DNA of 64,000 nt. Source: Mycteria americana (Eukaryota > Chordata > Aves > Ciconiiformes > Ciconiidae). The position numbers and the translations under genes are program-made. Positions 34,669 to 45,600 of this stretch are shown here, one piece after another (within the stretch, counting starts at the first letter, position 1; each line of letters begins with the position of its first letter). Below the pieces are notes generated by a model, which saw only the letters and a list, made by a program, of their open reading frames with translations, was not told the origin of the DNA and ran no database searches. Where the stretch lies: positions 61,876,001 through 61,940,000 of the forward strand of contig NC_134369.1 of NCBI RefSeq assembly GCF_035582795.1, given 5' to 3'.

Positions 34669-34855
34669 ATGCCAGCCATGATCGAGAAGGGCCCGGAGGT
34701 CTCGGGGAAACGGCGGGGCAGGAACCACAACGCCGCCGGCGCGAATAATAACAACAACGGCGGTAGCAAAAGTTTATCCGCCGCCCCCAACGGCATCAGC
34801 AGCGGCAACTCCTGGGAGGAGGGTAGCTCGGGGTCCTCCAGCGATGAGGAGCACG
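34669..34855 (+). CDS. RCOR1: REST corepressor 1 (CoREST), coding exon 1
   Basis: Encodes residues 1-62 plus the first base of codon 63. The N-terminus reads MPAMIEKGPEVSGKRRGR, the conserved CoREST1 start; RCOR3 begins differently (known family difference). Residues 14-18 are a basic KRRGR patch, 22-47 a low-complexity linker with five consecutive Asn at 26-30, and 49-62 a Trp/Glu/Ser-rich acidic patch ending SSSDEEH, plausible CK2 targets. The protein is a nuclear scaffold that joins LSD1/KDM1A to HDAC1/2 and is recruited by REST to silence neuronal genes. The start is well bounded: an in-frame TAA at 34666-34668 directly abuts the ATG. That ATG has a weak context (T at -3, C at +4), so the second in-frame ATG at 34678 (Met4, G at -3) may also be used. 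The exon ends CACG|GTGAG. The mammalian alanine-rich expansion is absent. Identity is sure; the exact initiator is less so. Confidence 0.95.
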
Positions 34856-34968
34856 GTGAGAAGCAAGGGGGGGTTGGCGGTGTGTGGTAACTGAGGGGGG
34901 GGGGGGGGAGGGGGGGTAGGGGCCGGGCGGGCCCACGCGGGTAACGCTTCTCCCTCTGCCTCCCTCAG
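34856..34968 (+). other. RCOR1: RCOR1 intron 1 (113 bp, G-rich)
   Basis: A minimal GT-AG intron with donor GTGAG at 34856 and acceptor CTCAG at 34968. A pyrimidine-rich stretch precedes the acceptor, and a TAAC at 34942-34945, about 24 nt from the AG, is a plausible branch point. The middle holds long G runs (about 34894-34920) broken by single A or T bases, so the transcript could form a G-quadruplex close to the donor. The splice is supported because it joins exons 1 and 2 in frame into the conserved CoREST1 sequence. Confidence 0.93.
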
Positions 34969-35028
34969 CTGGCGGCGGTATGAGGGTCGGGCCGCAGTAC
35001 CAGGCGGTGGTCCCCGATTTCGACCCCG
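34969..35028 (+). CDS. RCOR1: REST corepressor 1, coding exon 2 (start of ELM2 domain)
   Basis: A 60-nt exon bounded by TCCCTCAG| and |GTAAGT. It completes codon 63 (g|ct, Ala) and encodes residues 63-82, AGGGMRVGPQYQAVVPDFDP, leaving a single G as the first base of the next codon. Family knowledge: this is the start of the ELM2 domain, which with the first SANT domain recruits HDAC1/2, and the MRVG-YQA-P-FDP pattern is its hallmark. Codon 63 is Ala (gct), where I recall Gly in mammals. The following exon, expected to begin with the Lys-Leu-Ala-Arg-Arg segment of the ELM2 region, was not found in the remaining 29 kb. The gene is therefore truncated by the window edge, not broken. Confidence 0.95.
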
Positions 35029-35077
35029 GTAAGTCTTTATTATTTTTTAGAGGGGGGCGACTCTTCTCATCCATTCC

Positions 35078-35158
35078 TTTGGACCCCCCTCGATGAGCGG
35101 AGCCCGGGGGGGGTACCCCTCCCCCCCCCCAGGCTCCGCTCATCGAGGGGGGTCCAAA
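35078..35158. repeat. Perfect 27-bp inverted repeat (hairpin) at the start of RCOR1 intron 2
   Basis: Left arm 35078-35104 begins TTTGGACCCCCCTCGATGAG and right arm 35132-35158 is its exact reverse complement, including a six-base C/G run. The 27-bp spacer is itself G-then-C rich and contains GGGGTACCCC, so pairing could continue into it. The arm is unique, not simple-sequence. It begins 49 bp after the exon 2 donor. In RNA it would make a very stable stem; in DNA, a cruciform. It may be real or a fold-back sequencing or assembly artefact. Confidence 0.9.
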
Positions 35159-35266
35159 AATAATTCCCTCTAATTCTAGTCCCAAGCACCCAGAGCAAGA
35201 ACAAGGACCCCCCCTTACCACCCCCCACCCCCCCCCCCCGGTTGATAAAAGAAGTCTCGATGCTTT

Positions 35267-35277
35267 CCAGAGGGCGC
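35267..35277 (+). promoter_or_regulatory. Weak CTCF-like half motif
   Basis: CCAGAGGGCGC fits the 3' part of the CTCF core but the first three positions do not match. Promoter-proximal position makes it worth noting; weak. Confidence 0.2.
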
Positions 35278-35375
35278 TTTGCAGGCAGGGAGGAACAGGG
35301 AAGCTGGCAGGGCTAGAAGAAGCAGGAGATGGCAGTTGGGTGGTTTTTTTTTTTCTTCTTTCTTTTTGTGTGGGC

Positions 35376-35392
35376 TTTTTTTTTTTTTTTTT
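35376..35392. repeat. T17 run
   Basis: Uninterrupted T run, part of a T-rich segment from 35343 in early intron 2. Confidence 0.85.
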
Positions 35393-36221
35393 ACACCCTC
35401 CTGGACTGGTGTGTCCGTGAGCTCGGTGGTAGCGGTGGAACTACAAGGCATCAAGTTGTAAATATAATTTTTTCGAAGGTATTTAGAAGCGACTTGGGTC
35501 TGTATTTTAATTTTCTCTCCTCCTAAGAAGCTGCTCGCCTCCCCCCTCCAAAAAAAAAAAAATGTTTCACATTCCAGCTATTCTGCTGCGGTTCTTTGTA
35601 AGCTAATTTAAAGTGGTATGGAAGCAAATTTTGAGCAAACAAAGGAATTGGGGCTGTGCTGAAAGGCAGGTGCTGGAAGCACGTTAGTACTGATGTATCT
35701 CCGTGTATAGAAAGACAGGCTGTTGACCTCCTTAGTTTGAAATCTAAGCAATTTTTTTTTTTTATTGTTCCTTTGTAAGTGGAGGTTGAAGCTAGTGAAA
35801 ACCCTCCTCCTGTCTGGAGAGCCTAGCGTTTGGAGTTGTCCCTTTGCCCAGCCCAAACTTAATTGAATCCTCCGCACCTCTTGCCTTAAAACAAAAAGAA
35901 TGGTGTGGAAAGCCACGGTGTCTCCTTATCGAATAATTCTGAGAGTTACTATTGTGTGGATTTGAGAAAAAGGTTTCTCGTGGATCGTCCTCAGGCTGTG
36001 CACTAATATGTTGGATGCCTTTTTTATTATTAAATATATATGTTTGTTCTTAACTGTTAAGGTCTCGGGGGGGGGAGGGGGCAAAGAGGATTTTTTTTTA
36101 AGTTTAATATTACTTGTATTTATTTCCAGAATAATTTTTCCCCACTCCTTCCCCCCTTCATTTCCTTGACAAAATAAGATACAAGGTCTTGGCACATGGG
36201 AACTCCATTTCTTGGTTGACC

Positions 36222-36287
36222 AGGAGGAGGAAGGGAGGAGGGGGGGAAGGAGGAGGAGGAGAAAAAGTGGGGGGGAGGAAGGGGGAG
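36222..36287 (+). repeat. Long GA-rich purine tract
   Basis: All purine on the + strand from 36222 to 36267, then one T, then purine again to 36287, with several G runs. Capable of triplex or G-quadruplex formation in the transcribed intron. Confidence 0.9.
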
Positions 36288-36819
36288 CTGTTAGTTAGGC
36301 AGCAGTTGACACTGTTTTTCAATCTGTAGGTCAAATGCAACGTTTCTGTAACACAAAACGCACATCACACTGGCTATTAGCCAGGTATCACAACAATACT
36401 TGGGCTTTTCGATCACCCCTGTGAATTACACTCTTTTGTGCAATTCATTTCTCTATCAGAATAGATGGAGGGGGAAAAAATTCTGTGTGCCTCTTCCTCA
36501 CTATTATGTGCTCAGTTGTACATTGTTCTGTTTTTAACTTATAGACGTACAGTGACCTATACAAAGGTTACTGCTTTCTGTGCTGTGTGGCGTGGAGGGG
36601 AGAGGGAAGCGTGTGATGTGGAGAAACAAATTTTTTTCTGAGTAATATATGCCCTAACACAGTATCAGCAGGCACTTTTGTTTGAGTACGCAGTGTAATA
36701 TAGCAAGCTCTTGGTAGATTCACCCAAAGTAAACGATCAATCTTCTGATGACCTGAATGGGCATCGGATCTTCCTTTACTGGTGTCTGGGCTTTGGGTCC
36801 TCCTCTACTGGTCTCACTA

Positions 36820-36859
36820 TTTTTTTTTCATTTTTTTCTTTTCTTTTTTTTTTTTTTCC
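36820..36859. repeat. T-rich pyrimidine tract
   Basis: About 40 bases of nearly pure T with scattered C and one A. No acceptor AG or exon follows it in a useful position. Confidence 0.85.
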
Positions 36860-38225
36860 TTAAAAGTGTGTTTTTTAGTTAACAAGTTTGAGGTGAACTT
36901 TTGTCTGCTTGTGTATTGAAGAGTTGGTTTCCTGGCCTGCGGAATTACCCAGGAATAATTTTGCAATGCAACGTTATTCCCTGAATTTTGTGATCTCTTC
37001 TCGGTCCTAAAGGCTAAATAGCCACGTTGTGTTTATTTGTTATGCCTCTTTTGTTTCTGTGTTTAAGAAGGAAAACCCTAAATAAGCCTAATACGGTGCA
37101 CTGAGACCTTTTGACTGAAACTGTTAAATTGTCCCGTCTCGCTGGTAATTTCAAAGTTAAATCAATGGAATAGTGTTATCGGAGTGCACAGATGCTATGT
37201 CTGTTTCTCACTAGAAATTTTAGGGACTAGTTGACTAAAGGATCCTAAAGCTTGAAGGTTGCTTGGTGTCGTGTTGCGGAGGCTTTCACCTTCAGATTAG
37301 CTGGCTGGTAAAATGCGGAGGGCTCATGCTGCTCTAGCTGTGTCTGAGGGGAAAATGGCACAGATTAGGCCTTGTGTGTATTTTTTTTTTTTAACTTAAT
37401 GTTCAGTTGTACCTCGGGTTTGGCTGAGGTATATCTGTAACTGCTGATTCTTACATCAGCATTCTTACGTGGCTGTTCCTCTGTCCCCATACATAGGGGC
37501 AGAGAAAGCATTTAATTTTGTTTCACTTCTCAGCCACATGCAAGCTGTAGCAAAGAGCAATAAAATCAGGAAAGCTTTTCTGAAATCCTTATCTGTGAGA
37601 CTATGGGAGAAAAGGGAGGTAGACCAAGGCAGTGGTGGGATGTTGGTCTGGGTTTCATGAATTAAATAGGCAGCGAAGAGCAAAAAAGTACCAAATGGTA
37701 TGGCCTGAAAGTGAAGAGAGTGCCTCCTCAATGATTGCCTTAGGTTTAGGGAGGGAAGGGATCTCAGCACCTTTCACTTAGCATGGAAGAGGATAGAGAA
37801 TGCTTGTCTCTCCCTTGTTTGAGCAGAGTATGAGGAAAATGGTTAAGGGTTGTGCTGCTTTGGTTTTGCTTAATCCTTAGAACCAGAAAATAACAAGTTC
37901 TCATTCTGGATTAAAATATCTTGGTGCAAGTTTTTAATTCTCTTTGTGGCTAAAACTTGCTGTGGCAGTAGCGAAGGAAGGGCCTGATGTGATTCTTTGA
38001 CTGTAAAAATGCTTGTGGCTGGAATCCTCTGTAGGAGGTGGTCCTTACTCGCAGCTCCTTTAGTAAATCTCTTTATGCTGTCAAGGCCTATTCCATGCAC
38101 TGGCAGAGCCTATAGGTTCTTTGCCAAAGTTAATGTTGATATCTTTCTTACCTATCCCAATCTCCCCTTACTTCGTGAAAGTAAGTTCTCACTGCATTGA
38201 TCCCACTTCTTTTATTCTCTCAAAA

Positions 38226-38291
38226 ACTTACACCTCTATTATTATTGGTGTAGTACTTACACCTCTATTCTTATTTCTATAATAAGAATAG
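38226..38291. repeat. 15-bp direct repeat followed by an 11-bp hairpin
   Basis: ACTTACACCTCTATT occurs at 38226-38240 and 38255-38269. The second copy runs into a perfect inverted repeat, CTATTCTTATT (38265-38275) against AATAAGAATAG (38281-38291) with a 5-base loop. Confidence 0.9.
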
Positions 38292-39951
38292 TTGTACAGT
38301 AAATGCAAGGCTTTTGCACAGGCAACATGTTTAATAAGCCGATTTAACTAGGGAGAAGAACAGGCAAAACTTTTTAGGCTGAAAGTCCCATGCCAGAGCT
38401 CACTAGAATCAGTAAAACTTGCACTTCAGCTGTGTTTCACTGTTTGGCCTTGATTTCACAGATGTGATGTGAAAAATTGCTGTTGTCTCTCCTATTTCTT
38501 CTCTTATTAGAGCTCAGAGTCAAATATTTGCCAGTTGAAAATTCTGTGCATTAAACAAAGGCTGGTATCAGTAGGTCAGCATTTCCTGTGAGTTCTGGGA
38601 CATTGAAGGTTTTGAAGAGGGAAAACTATTATGGTTCTTTTAATCCATACAAATGAAACCCACATGTCCTGTTAATGGAAAAACTCAGTGGAAGGAAACA
38701 TTGTATATCCTAAAGCTAAATAAAAATCCTTCCTATGGGGAAGCACTGATATTGGGCTTGACCATTTTACTTGTTACTTATTAATTTATGCTATTGGAAC
38801 ATTGAAAATAGGAGGAAGAATACATTAGTGAGCACTTTAACACAGCCAGTGAATTTAAGTAAAGATTAAAGCTTCCATAATTTTGAGGAGTGTTAAATAA
38901 CTCCCTGAAGAGAATGGTCTCTCCTGAATTCTGACATGTATTGAAGGCAGATGAGCTTTTCTTTCTCCTTTATAGCACTACAGCTTTAGATTCTCTCATT
39001 CATTGTGATGGCAGTAAAAATACAAGCCACATCTTGTACCTTTGGACATCAGTTGTGTTGGTCATCTTTGAACAGCTTCTAGGGCTATTTCCAGTGGAAA
39101 CAGATGAGCAAAAGCTGGTTTGACTCAATAGTGTCTTCTTGTAGAGATCCAAAGTTGGGATGTGTGTCAGTTGGGAGACTTCAATCCCTTGTTTGCAATG
39201 CTGCTCTCTTCCCAGTTTTTTGTTGTTATACTGTAATGGTTACAGTAAAAATGGCGGAAGGAAATACTCTGTAGTGCTTGCACCTTTAGGTGCAGAAAAG
39301 CTCCTGGAAGGTGCTCACTGCCAGAAAGTCACTAATCCTTGGGGAGCTCCTTCTCTGGTCCACACTGTTAGTTGTGCTCTGCATGCTCCTGCACAAACAC
39401 TTGATATTCTCTGGCCGCCTTTCATGGCCCAGACTGTGTGGTTTCAGTGTTACCAAAAATGAAGGGAGGGGGTGGGGGGGAAGAAAAAGAAACCAACCAC
39501 CCTTTTCAGTGTAGTCAGAAACTCTGTCAGCGTAGTTATGTCTAAGAAGGGTAAAAAAAACCAAAACAAAACAACTCTCTGATCTGGAATGCCTGATATG
39601 GAAGTGGTGGCCATGTCCTAGGGGAGGAAGCTGGTGCATCCATCCATCCAACTCTGGCTGTTAAAATGTGCCTACCCTCTATCTATTCAGGATCAAAGGT
39701 GAAAGTATAATAATGGGACAGCCCCTGGATGGCTGATTTCCCTAGAATAGCTGTATTTCTCTGAGGGTTGTAAAGGCCAGATTTCATTAGGTTGTGTCTT
39801 CAGCTACTTCTTGGGGTTCTCTGCAGAAGCACCTATTGGCCTACACAATAGGGACTGTAACCCTTTAACAAGAGGTTGTTGGGTTGTTAGAAGCCCCCTT
39901 ATGACTTGCACTTGGCAAGGCCAGCTCCCAGCCAGCTTGTTCTGTTTTTTT

Positions 39952-40000
39952 GTTTGCAAATAGTCCTACTCCTAACAGTCCTAATAGTTTGCAAATAGTC
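39952..40000. repeat. 14-bp direct repeat
   Basis: GTTTGCAAATAGTC at 39952-39965 and 39987-40000, 35 bp apart start to start, each holding an octamer-like TTTGCAAAT. Confidence 0.85.
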
Positions 40001-42674
40001 TGAGTACCCAGTGACTGTAAGAGAAAATGGTGTTTAGATGAATGGACTCATCAGAAAGGGGTAGGAAGAAAGTGTGCTCTTCAGGTGAGACTTTGGGATC
40101 TCTATCTAAGCAAGTGGAAAAGTCAAAACCAAGCTCCTGAAACTGGAAATACTGGTATCCTGGAAAGCTATCTCATCTCCTCAAATGACTTTGCCTTAAA
40201 TGCAACAGGCAGGAACTCCCTTAGTGCAACAGTCTCTTTGGAAAAGAAGGGAGAGTTAGGAGGATGTTTGATCTAATCAGAAATACCAAACCATGATATA
40301 CTAATGACCAATGTGTTTGGGCTGACAGAGGCTGCCTAGTATCTTGATAAAGCAGGCACGCCTTGGTCCTTCACTGTTGTCCGAGAAGTGCATTGTCCCC
40401 AGCAAAAGTGTGTTTTCCTAATTAGGTGGTGGAAATTTAGGTACTGTGGGTTTTATGTTAAACTTTCTGGTGGGAGAAGAGGAGCTTTTCCTCCTAGTTG
40501 TAGTCTGCTCTGCCCCTTACTCCCTCATGGGCTGTATTTGTCTTGCCCTCCTTCTTCCACAAGTCACAGCTTCTCTGTGTGTGCTGTACTGCAGAGCAGA
40601 TGAGAAGTTCCTCAACAGGTGCTCCACCAAAAGCTGTTGCCAAAACCTTGTTTTTTTGTCTGTCTCAACCCCATAGGCATTTAGGCACAAGTGGAGGGGG
40701 TTCTCAAGGTCAGGCTGGTCCCCAGCAGCCCTGGGGAAGGGGGAGATGACTCCTGCCACCTCCTTACTGTTCTGGCAACTCTGCTGGTGTGTGGGTGAGT
40801 CTCAGTCTCATCTTGTTCTGTCACTGGTATGTACTGCTGGTCCAGTCACTGCGGCAGGGGAGGGTGCAGTCCCATTACACCTACATTAGGAGAATGAAGC
40901 TGACTTGTAGATGCTGACACTTCTGCTTATCCTCTGTTTTTTAATCCATCTTGGAGAAAAAGGAGAAGAGTAGTGCTCAAGTTGGGGACTTTATTATCCA
41001 TATCTCTGGCACCTCAGCAGGAGCACAGCTGTTGATTTGGTGCCATACCTTTGTTACCTCTGGGCTGCTCACCTGAGGGAGACCATTTTTAAACCTGTGT
41101 GGCTCAGTAGTTAGGTTTCACCTAGTCTGTTCACTTTTCCTGTGGAGGGGTGCAGAAGCTGCTGGTGGTGAGCAGAGCTCCTGCTCCACCTTATTCCAAG
41201 GCATGGCTTTGGAGCTTTCTCGTTATTCAAATAGTACTAAGAACATCCTTCCCAAACCTGAATGCTGTAGTAAACAAACAAGTCTTGGTGCCGCCAAAGC
41301 CTGTGGCTTCCTTCCCTGCCTGGCACATGCAGTGTTTGTATGTGGAGGTAATAGCTGTCTCATGTACTGACAAATGTATTAATGGCTGAACTGGAATTAA
41401 TACTAGGTAGAGTGACTGCTTTGTTCTTCATAGCTGGTTCCTGCTGCTTAATGAGTTGCTCTTAAAACTCTTGTTTTCAGCCCTAGTTAGGTCTGTGACT
41501 TGGCCAAGTGAAGGCTTAGAGCTCCCTGTGATTAGTCATTATAATTAGCTCGGAAATCTTTGCCTCTCTGATCAAGGTGCACTGTATAATGCGGCTTATA
41601 GTGGGCTCTAGTCCTGCCACATACCTTCAGAGTAGTATAAATGACAGTGCTTTGTTGGACATCCGTATGTATTTTTTTTAACTGTGTTGTAACTTTAATA
41701 TACACTTTTTTAATATGTGCCAGGCAGGTAAATCTGAAGTAACTGACTCCTCAGAAACTTGTGGTTGATGCTAGGCCCTGCATGGTTGTGGCCAAAGGCT
41801 TGCCTTACCCATTCCAAGTGTAAGGTAAGATTGAGACATGGTGACTAGTGGCTGGTTGAGTCTAGAGACCAAACCAAAAAGAAAACTTTGGGGTAGTTAG
41901 AAAGAGCATGATCCGTTCCTAGGAAGTCTGTACCTCTTTCTGCACTGGGTGACCTTGTCTTTTGAGGCTTTGACTTGACAGTATAACAAGATGAGCAATC
42001 CCACATTCTTAAGTGTTTAAACTTGAAAGAACAGTTTGAAATTCAGTTCTCGAAAATACAAAGTTGATTTGTAAACTAAACCTGGTCTTAAAAAATGCTT
42101 TTATAAGGAATGTTAGATTAGTGTCTCTTTCTTTAAACTTTAGAAGCTTTTAATTTATAGTTCCATATGAAAGTTTTGACTTTTTATGCTTTTCGAAAGT
42201 GCAAGAGGATGTGCTCAGCCTCAGTGAAGGCAGTGAAAGTTTCTCCAGCATATTCTAGAATTGGGCTGCTTTTGTGCTCCTCTTGCTGTTTGTTTTGAAA
42301 TGCAACAGATTGTGATGTGAATGCCTTTAAGTATTGTAGGTCAAACTCAATAAATTTCCTTCACTTCTTGTAAGGTTTTGAGACTAAACAAGTGAATTTA
42401 ACCTACCTTTCCAAGTATCTTAAATTCAGCTCTATGCAGCAGCTTGCTCTTTGAACTTCATAAAGGAAGTATTGGTAAATGTTGCCTCTCTGGGGGGAGG
42501 AGGCTGCAGCAGTGTGATAAAATTGCAAAAATCCCCTCTCAGGAGGAAATTCTAGTTTATGCTTCCCCCTTCAGCCCTGTCCTTCTATCGTACAGGTACC
42601 TCTAGGGGACATCAGCAGGGTCTCATATGTACTCTGTACGTGTGTAACTAGGTATATCTCTAGAAAAATATTCC

Positions 42675-42694
42675 CCTGCCCCATTAGGGGCAGG
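42675..42694. repeat. Small perfect hairpin in intron 2
   Basis: CCTGCCCC, a 4-base ATTA loop, then GGGGCAGG. An 8-bp GC-rich stem. No U run follows, so it has no terminator or known RNA context. Confidence 0.85.
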
Positions 42695-45600
42695 AGGATA
42701 AGGTTGTGTGTTTTTGTCCTTAAAGTTATTTCATCTTCCTTGCCACCTCCCTTATCTCTGTGCTCTTCACCAGGATGGATTTCACAAATAATAATCTGAG
42801 AGAGCCTACGGCTTGTTTTTGTAGTGTAGTTGTCTAATTAGAGGAGTCTAACCATGTGGCTGTCTATCGCAGCTTTTCAGTTCTGCTGTCTGTAGGTATC
42901 TGTGATAACCTGTCATGATAGCATGTGCATGCAGTTTTAGATGACTAGACGTCTTATCAGGTTGGGATTTACTTCATGCAGAGACTTTGATTTGAAAGTT
43001 GGGTATTGAAAATAATTATTAGTGTACGTGACCTTGAATTGGTGTCCTTCTAGACTTTATAACCATAGTATGAAAGCACAACGTAACACATGTGTAATCA
43101 TAGTCGTGGCTTTCTGGGTTCAGAAATCTCTAAGGAATACCTATAAACAAGGCTTGCACACAGGGGCACAATGCCTGCCCTGCCCCCTAAACCATTCCCT
43201 GGTGAGAGTCTCTGGAGAGGGCACAGAGAGATTCTAGTTCCACCGGGGGGCCGGGGACAGATAAAGGCTAAGGAAAACCTCTCCTGAGTAGGAAACAGCC
43301 TCCTCTCTTGAGGAACTGAAGTGGCAGAACTGGGAAAGTCTGGTTTACATAACAGCATTGCTTTTGAAGCAACTCTTTTCTTGCAGCTTGCATTGAAATG
43401 TGGAGGTTTTTCTCTTCCCTCTGACTTCCCACCTTCTTTGGGGGGTCTAAACTTGTCCCTCTGTTCTCATCAATAACATCAGTTTGAGTCTTGGCCACGT
43501 GCGAATGGGGATGGGGGAGGATTTTTCACCTCCTCCCCACCCTGTGTTGAGAGCTAGCAGGCACCGTTGGCTGGAGTTGTATATAGTTCTGCGTTTAGGT
43601 TGCTAACAGCTGCGTGAGAAGCGAAAAAGTGCCGCATCTGTAATCCAAGCTTTTTTTGTGCTAAACAGTGCAAATGATCTGTAGATACCATCGTGCATGT
43701 TGATTCCTGTGGCTGACATCTCTCCATCCCTAGGAGGGCACTGCTCTGGGTGCTTTTGGTGGGGGGTAAAGGGCTGTAAAGGCAGGCAGGCATACCAGGT
43801 GTAGTGCTTGCACTTTCTCAGTATTGTTTTCTGTCTGGGAATCTTAAAGATGTCCCTCCTGGGACCCTTGTGCTGATTTGTGCAGCTGCCACTGCGCTGT
43901 TCATGACAGTAGCCATGGGAACACAAGTAGGATGATACAAGTTTAAAACTCCAACTTGTTGCTAGGCAGACCCAGCTTAATGTGTGGATTAAGTAGTCTT
44001 AACAACAACAAAAAACCCCTGTTCTGATATCCTACCTCTTTCATGGGGGGAGACAGCTCGGGTTGCCCCAAATTCTGAGTCTTTGTCTGTAGGCTGGCAG
44101 AATGAAACCAGCCCCAAAAGGTTCCCCTGACACCAGCCAACCTTGGGGGAAACCCCTCTTGTACATCTGAATAATGAGTACGTGGTGGCCTGGTGAGCGG
44201 GAGTTTCAGCAGGTAGGTTTTGACGCTACCTTTTCTTAAAAACAAAGTGATGCGAAATAAAAAGATGTGCCATCCAATGCAAAACCATTGCACTGCTCGT
44301 ACAGTCTAAAAGTTGTAGCCTGCATTAAAATAGATACTGCTGAAAGTGACATACACTCTAAACAAAGGTCACTGGCTTAAAATATCACAAGATCACTTCT
44401 AAACTCTGGCTGTAAAAACTTTAAATTATGACTAAGGCAAGGTAAACACCTTCAAAACTTACACTGCTTTTGCACACTGTTAGTGTAGATGCTGGTATGT
44501 GCTGGACGAGCTGGGTTAGACCTTTTAACTTGGGCAATCTCTTGTTGATAAGTTGCTTTGTCCCAGGTTCGTGTTTTGGCACTTCTTGTTCAAGAAATAA
44601 GGGCAGCCTGTTCCTTTGTGTTATTACTGTCGTCAATGCCTGACAAAGGATGTATGGCAAATTATAGGGGCCTGAAGGGAACTGGAGACCCAAACTCTTA
44701 AGGGAGAGATGGGCCTCGTGCTTCTTGAAGGCTGAGCTCCAGCACACCTTTGTCTCTGCAGCTGTTGGCTTCCTGTATCACAGCAGTAATTGGTTATGCT
44801 CTGGCCACTGGTTTAAATGGATCTTTTTTATTTTATAAACATTTGCTGCGCAGTAACTGTCATTCCTGTTGGAATAAGGCCATTTATAGAGATGCTCCCA
44901 ATTACCACCTGCTCTTTTTCTTTCTTAGCAAAGTACACTCTTACCTAATTTAACCTCCCACAGCAACTGCTTTGAAGTCGTTTTCTTGCTGTACCTTGGC
45001 TCACTGCTATCCCTTTCCTCTCTGACCACCCTAACAAACTGGAGTTGTCCTTGCTTGTCCTTCCAGAAATTACCTACTCCTGGGGGGAAAAACTGCTTGC
45101 TTGGTTTGCCCCAAATGTTTTTGTACTCAACTCTTCTAAGAAAACATTGCTTTCCTTTAATATGCCTCAGCCTTTTTTTTTTTGTTTCCTAAGTTGCTAT
45201 TTGTGGTTCTCCCACTTTCATTATAGTTTGTGTACAGCTTCTAGGTCCTATCTGTCCACCCTCTTACTAACCCAGCCCTGCTTGGATTTCTGTGCTCTTG
45301 TCTATGCTCCTGACCCCTCTTTCACTGTGCTTTGTCCCTCCAGCAGAGACAGCTTCTATGTGCCTGAGCTACATTGTAGTTTTCTCTCAAGTTCCCTCTC
45401 AGGCTGGAAGAAAGTGGTCATGATTTTTACTTTGTTATAATTTTGCTGTAAAAAAAGAGGGGAAGATGTAGCAGAACTCTGCCCCTTAACAACCTATTTT
45501 AAAACTTGTGTGCCTCTCTGGATATGGTGTCTGCCTGCTTTTCAAGCATTTAAATAGCAGTGATATCTTTGCCTTTTCAAGCTCCTTTCTCAAGGCTTTT

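Larger units (their letters stand above)
33010..35300. promoter_or_regulatory. RCOR1: CpG island spanning the RCOR1 promoter and first exons
   Basis: A contiguous, strongly GC-rich and CpG-dense block that contrasts with the CpG-poor DNA on both sides. Limits were judged by eye and are approximate. It covers the proximal promoter, both coding exons and the start of intron 2. A broad, TATA-less CpG-island promoter fits a widely expressed chromatin factor (inference). Long open frames on both strands inside it are expected from base composition and are not treated as genes. Confidence 0.85.

Noticed and set aside
35029-35050. TTTATTATTTTTTAG directly after the exon 2 donor, acceptor-like
   Set aside because: A 22-nt intron is too short to be spliced.
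37469-37660. Open frame ending in GGMLVWVS, resembling the GMLVW motif expected in RCOR1 exon 3
   Set aside because: Only five residues match. The flanking residues and downstream sequence do not fit the ELM2 domain, there is no suitable acceptor, and a stop follows at once.
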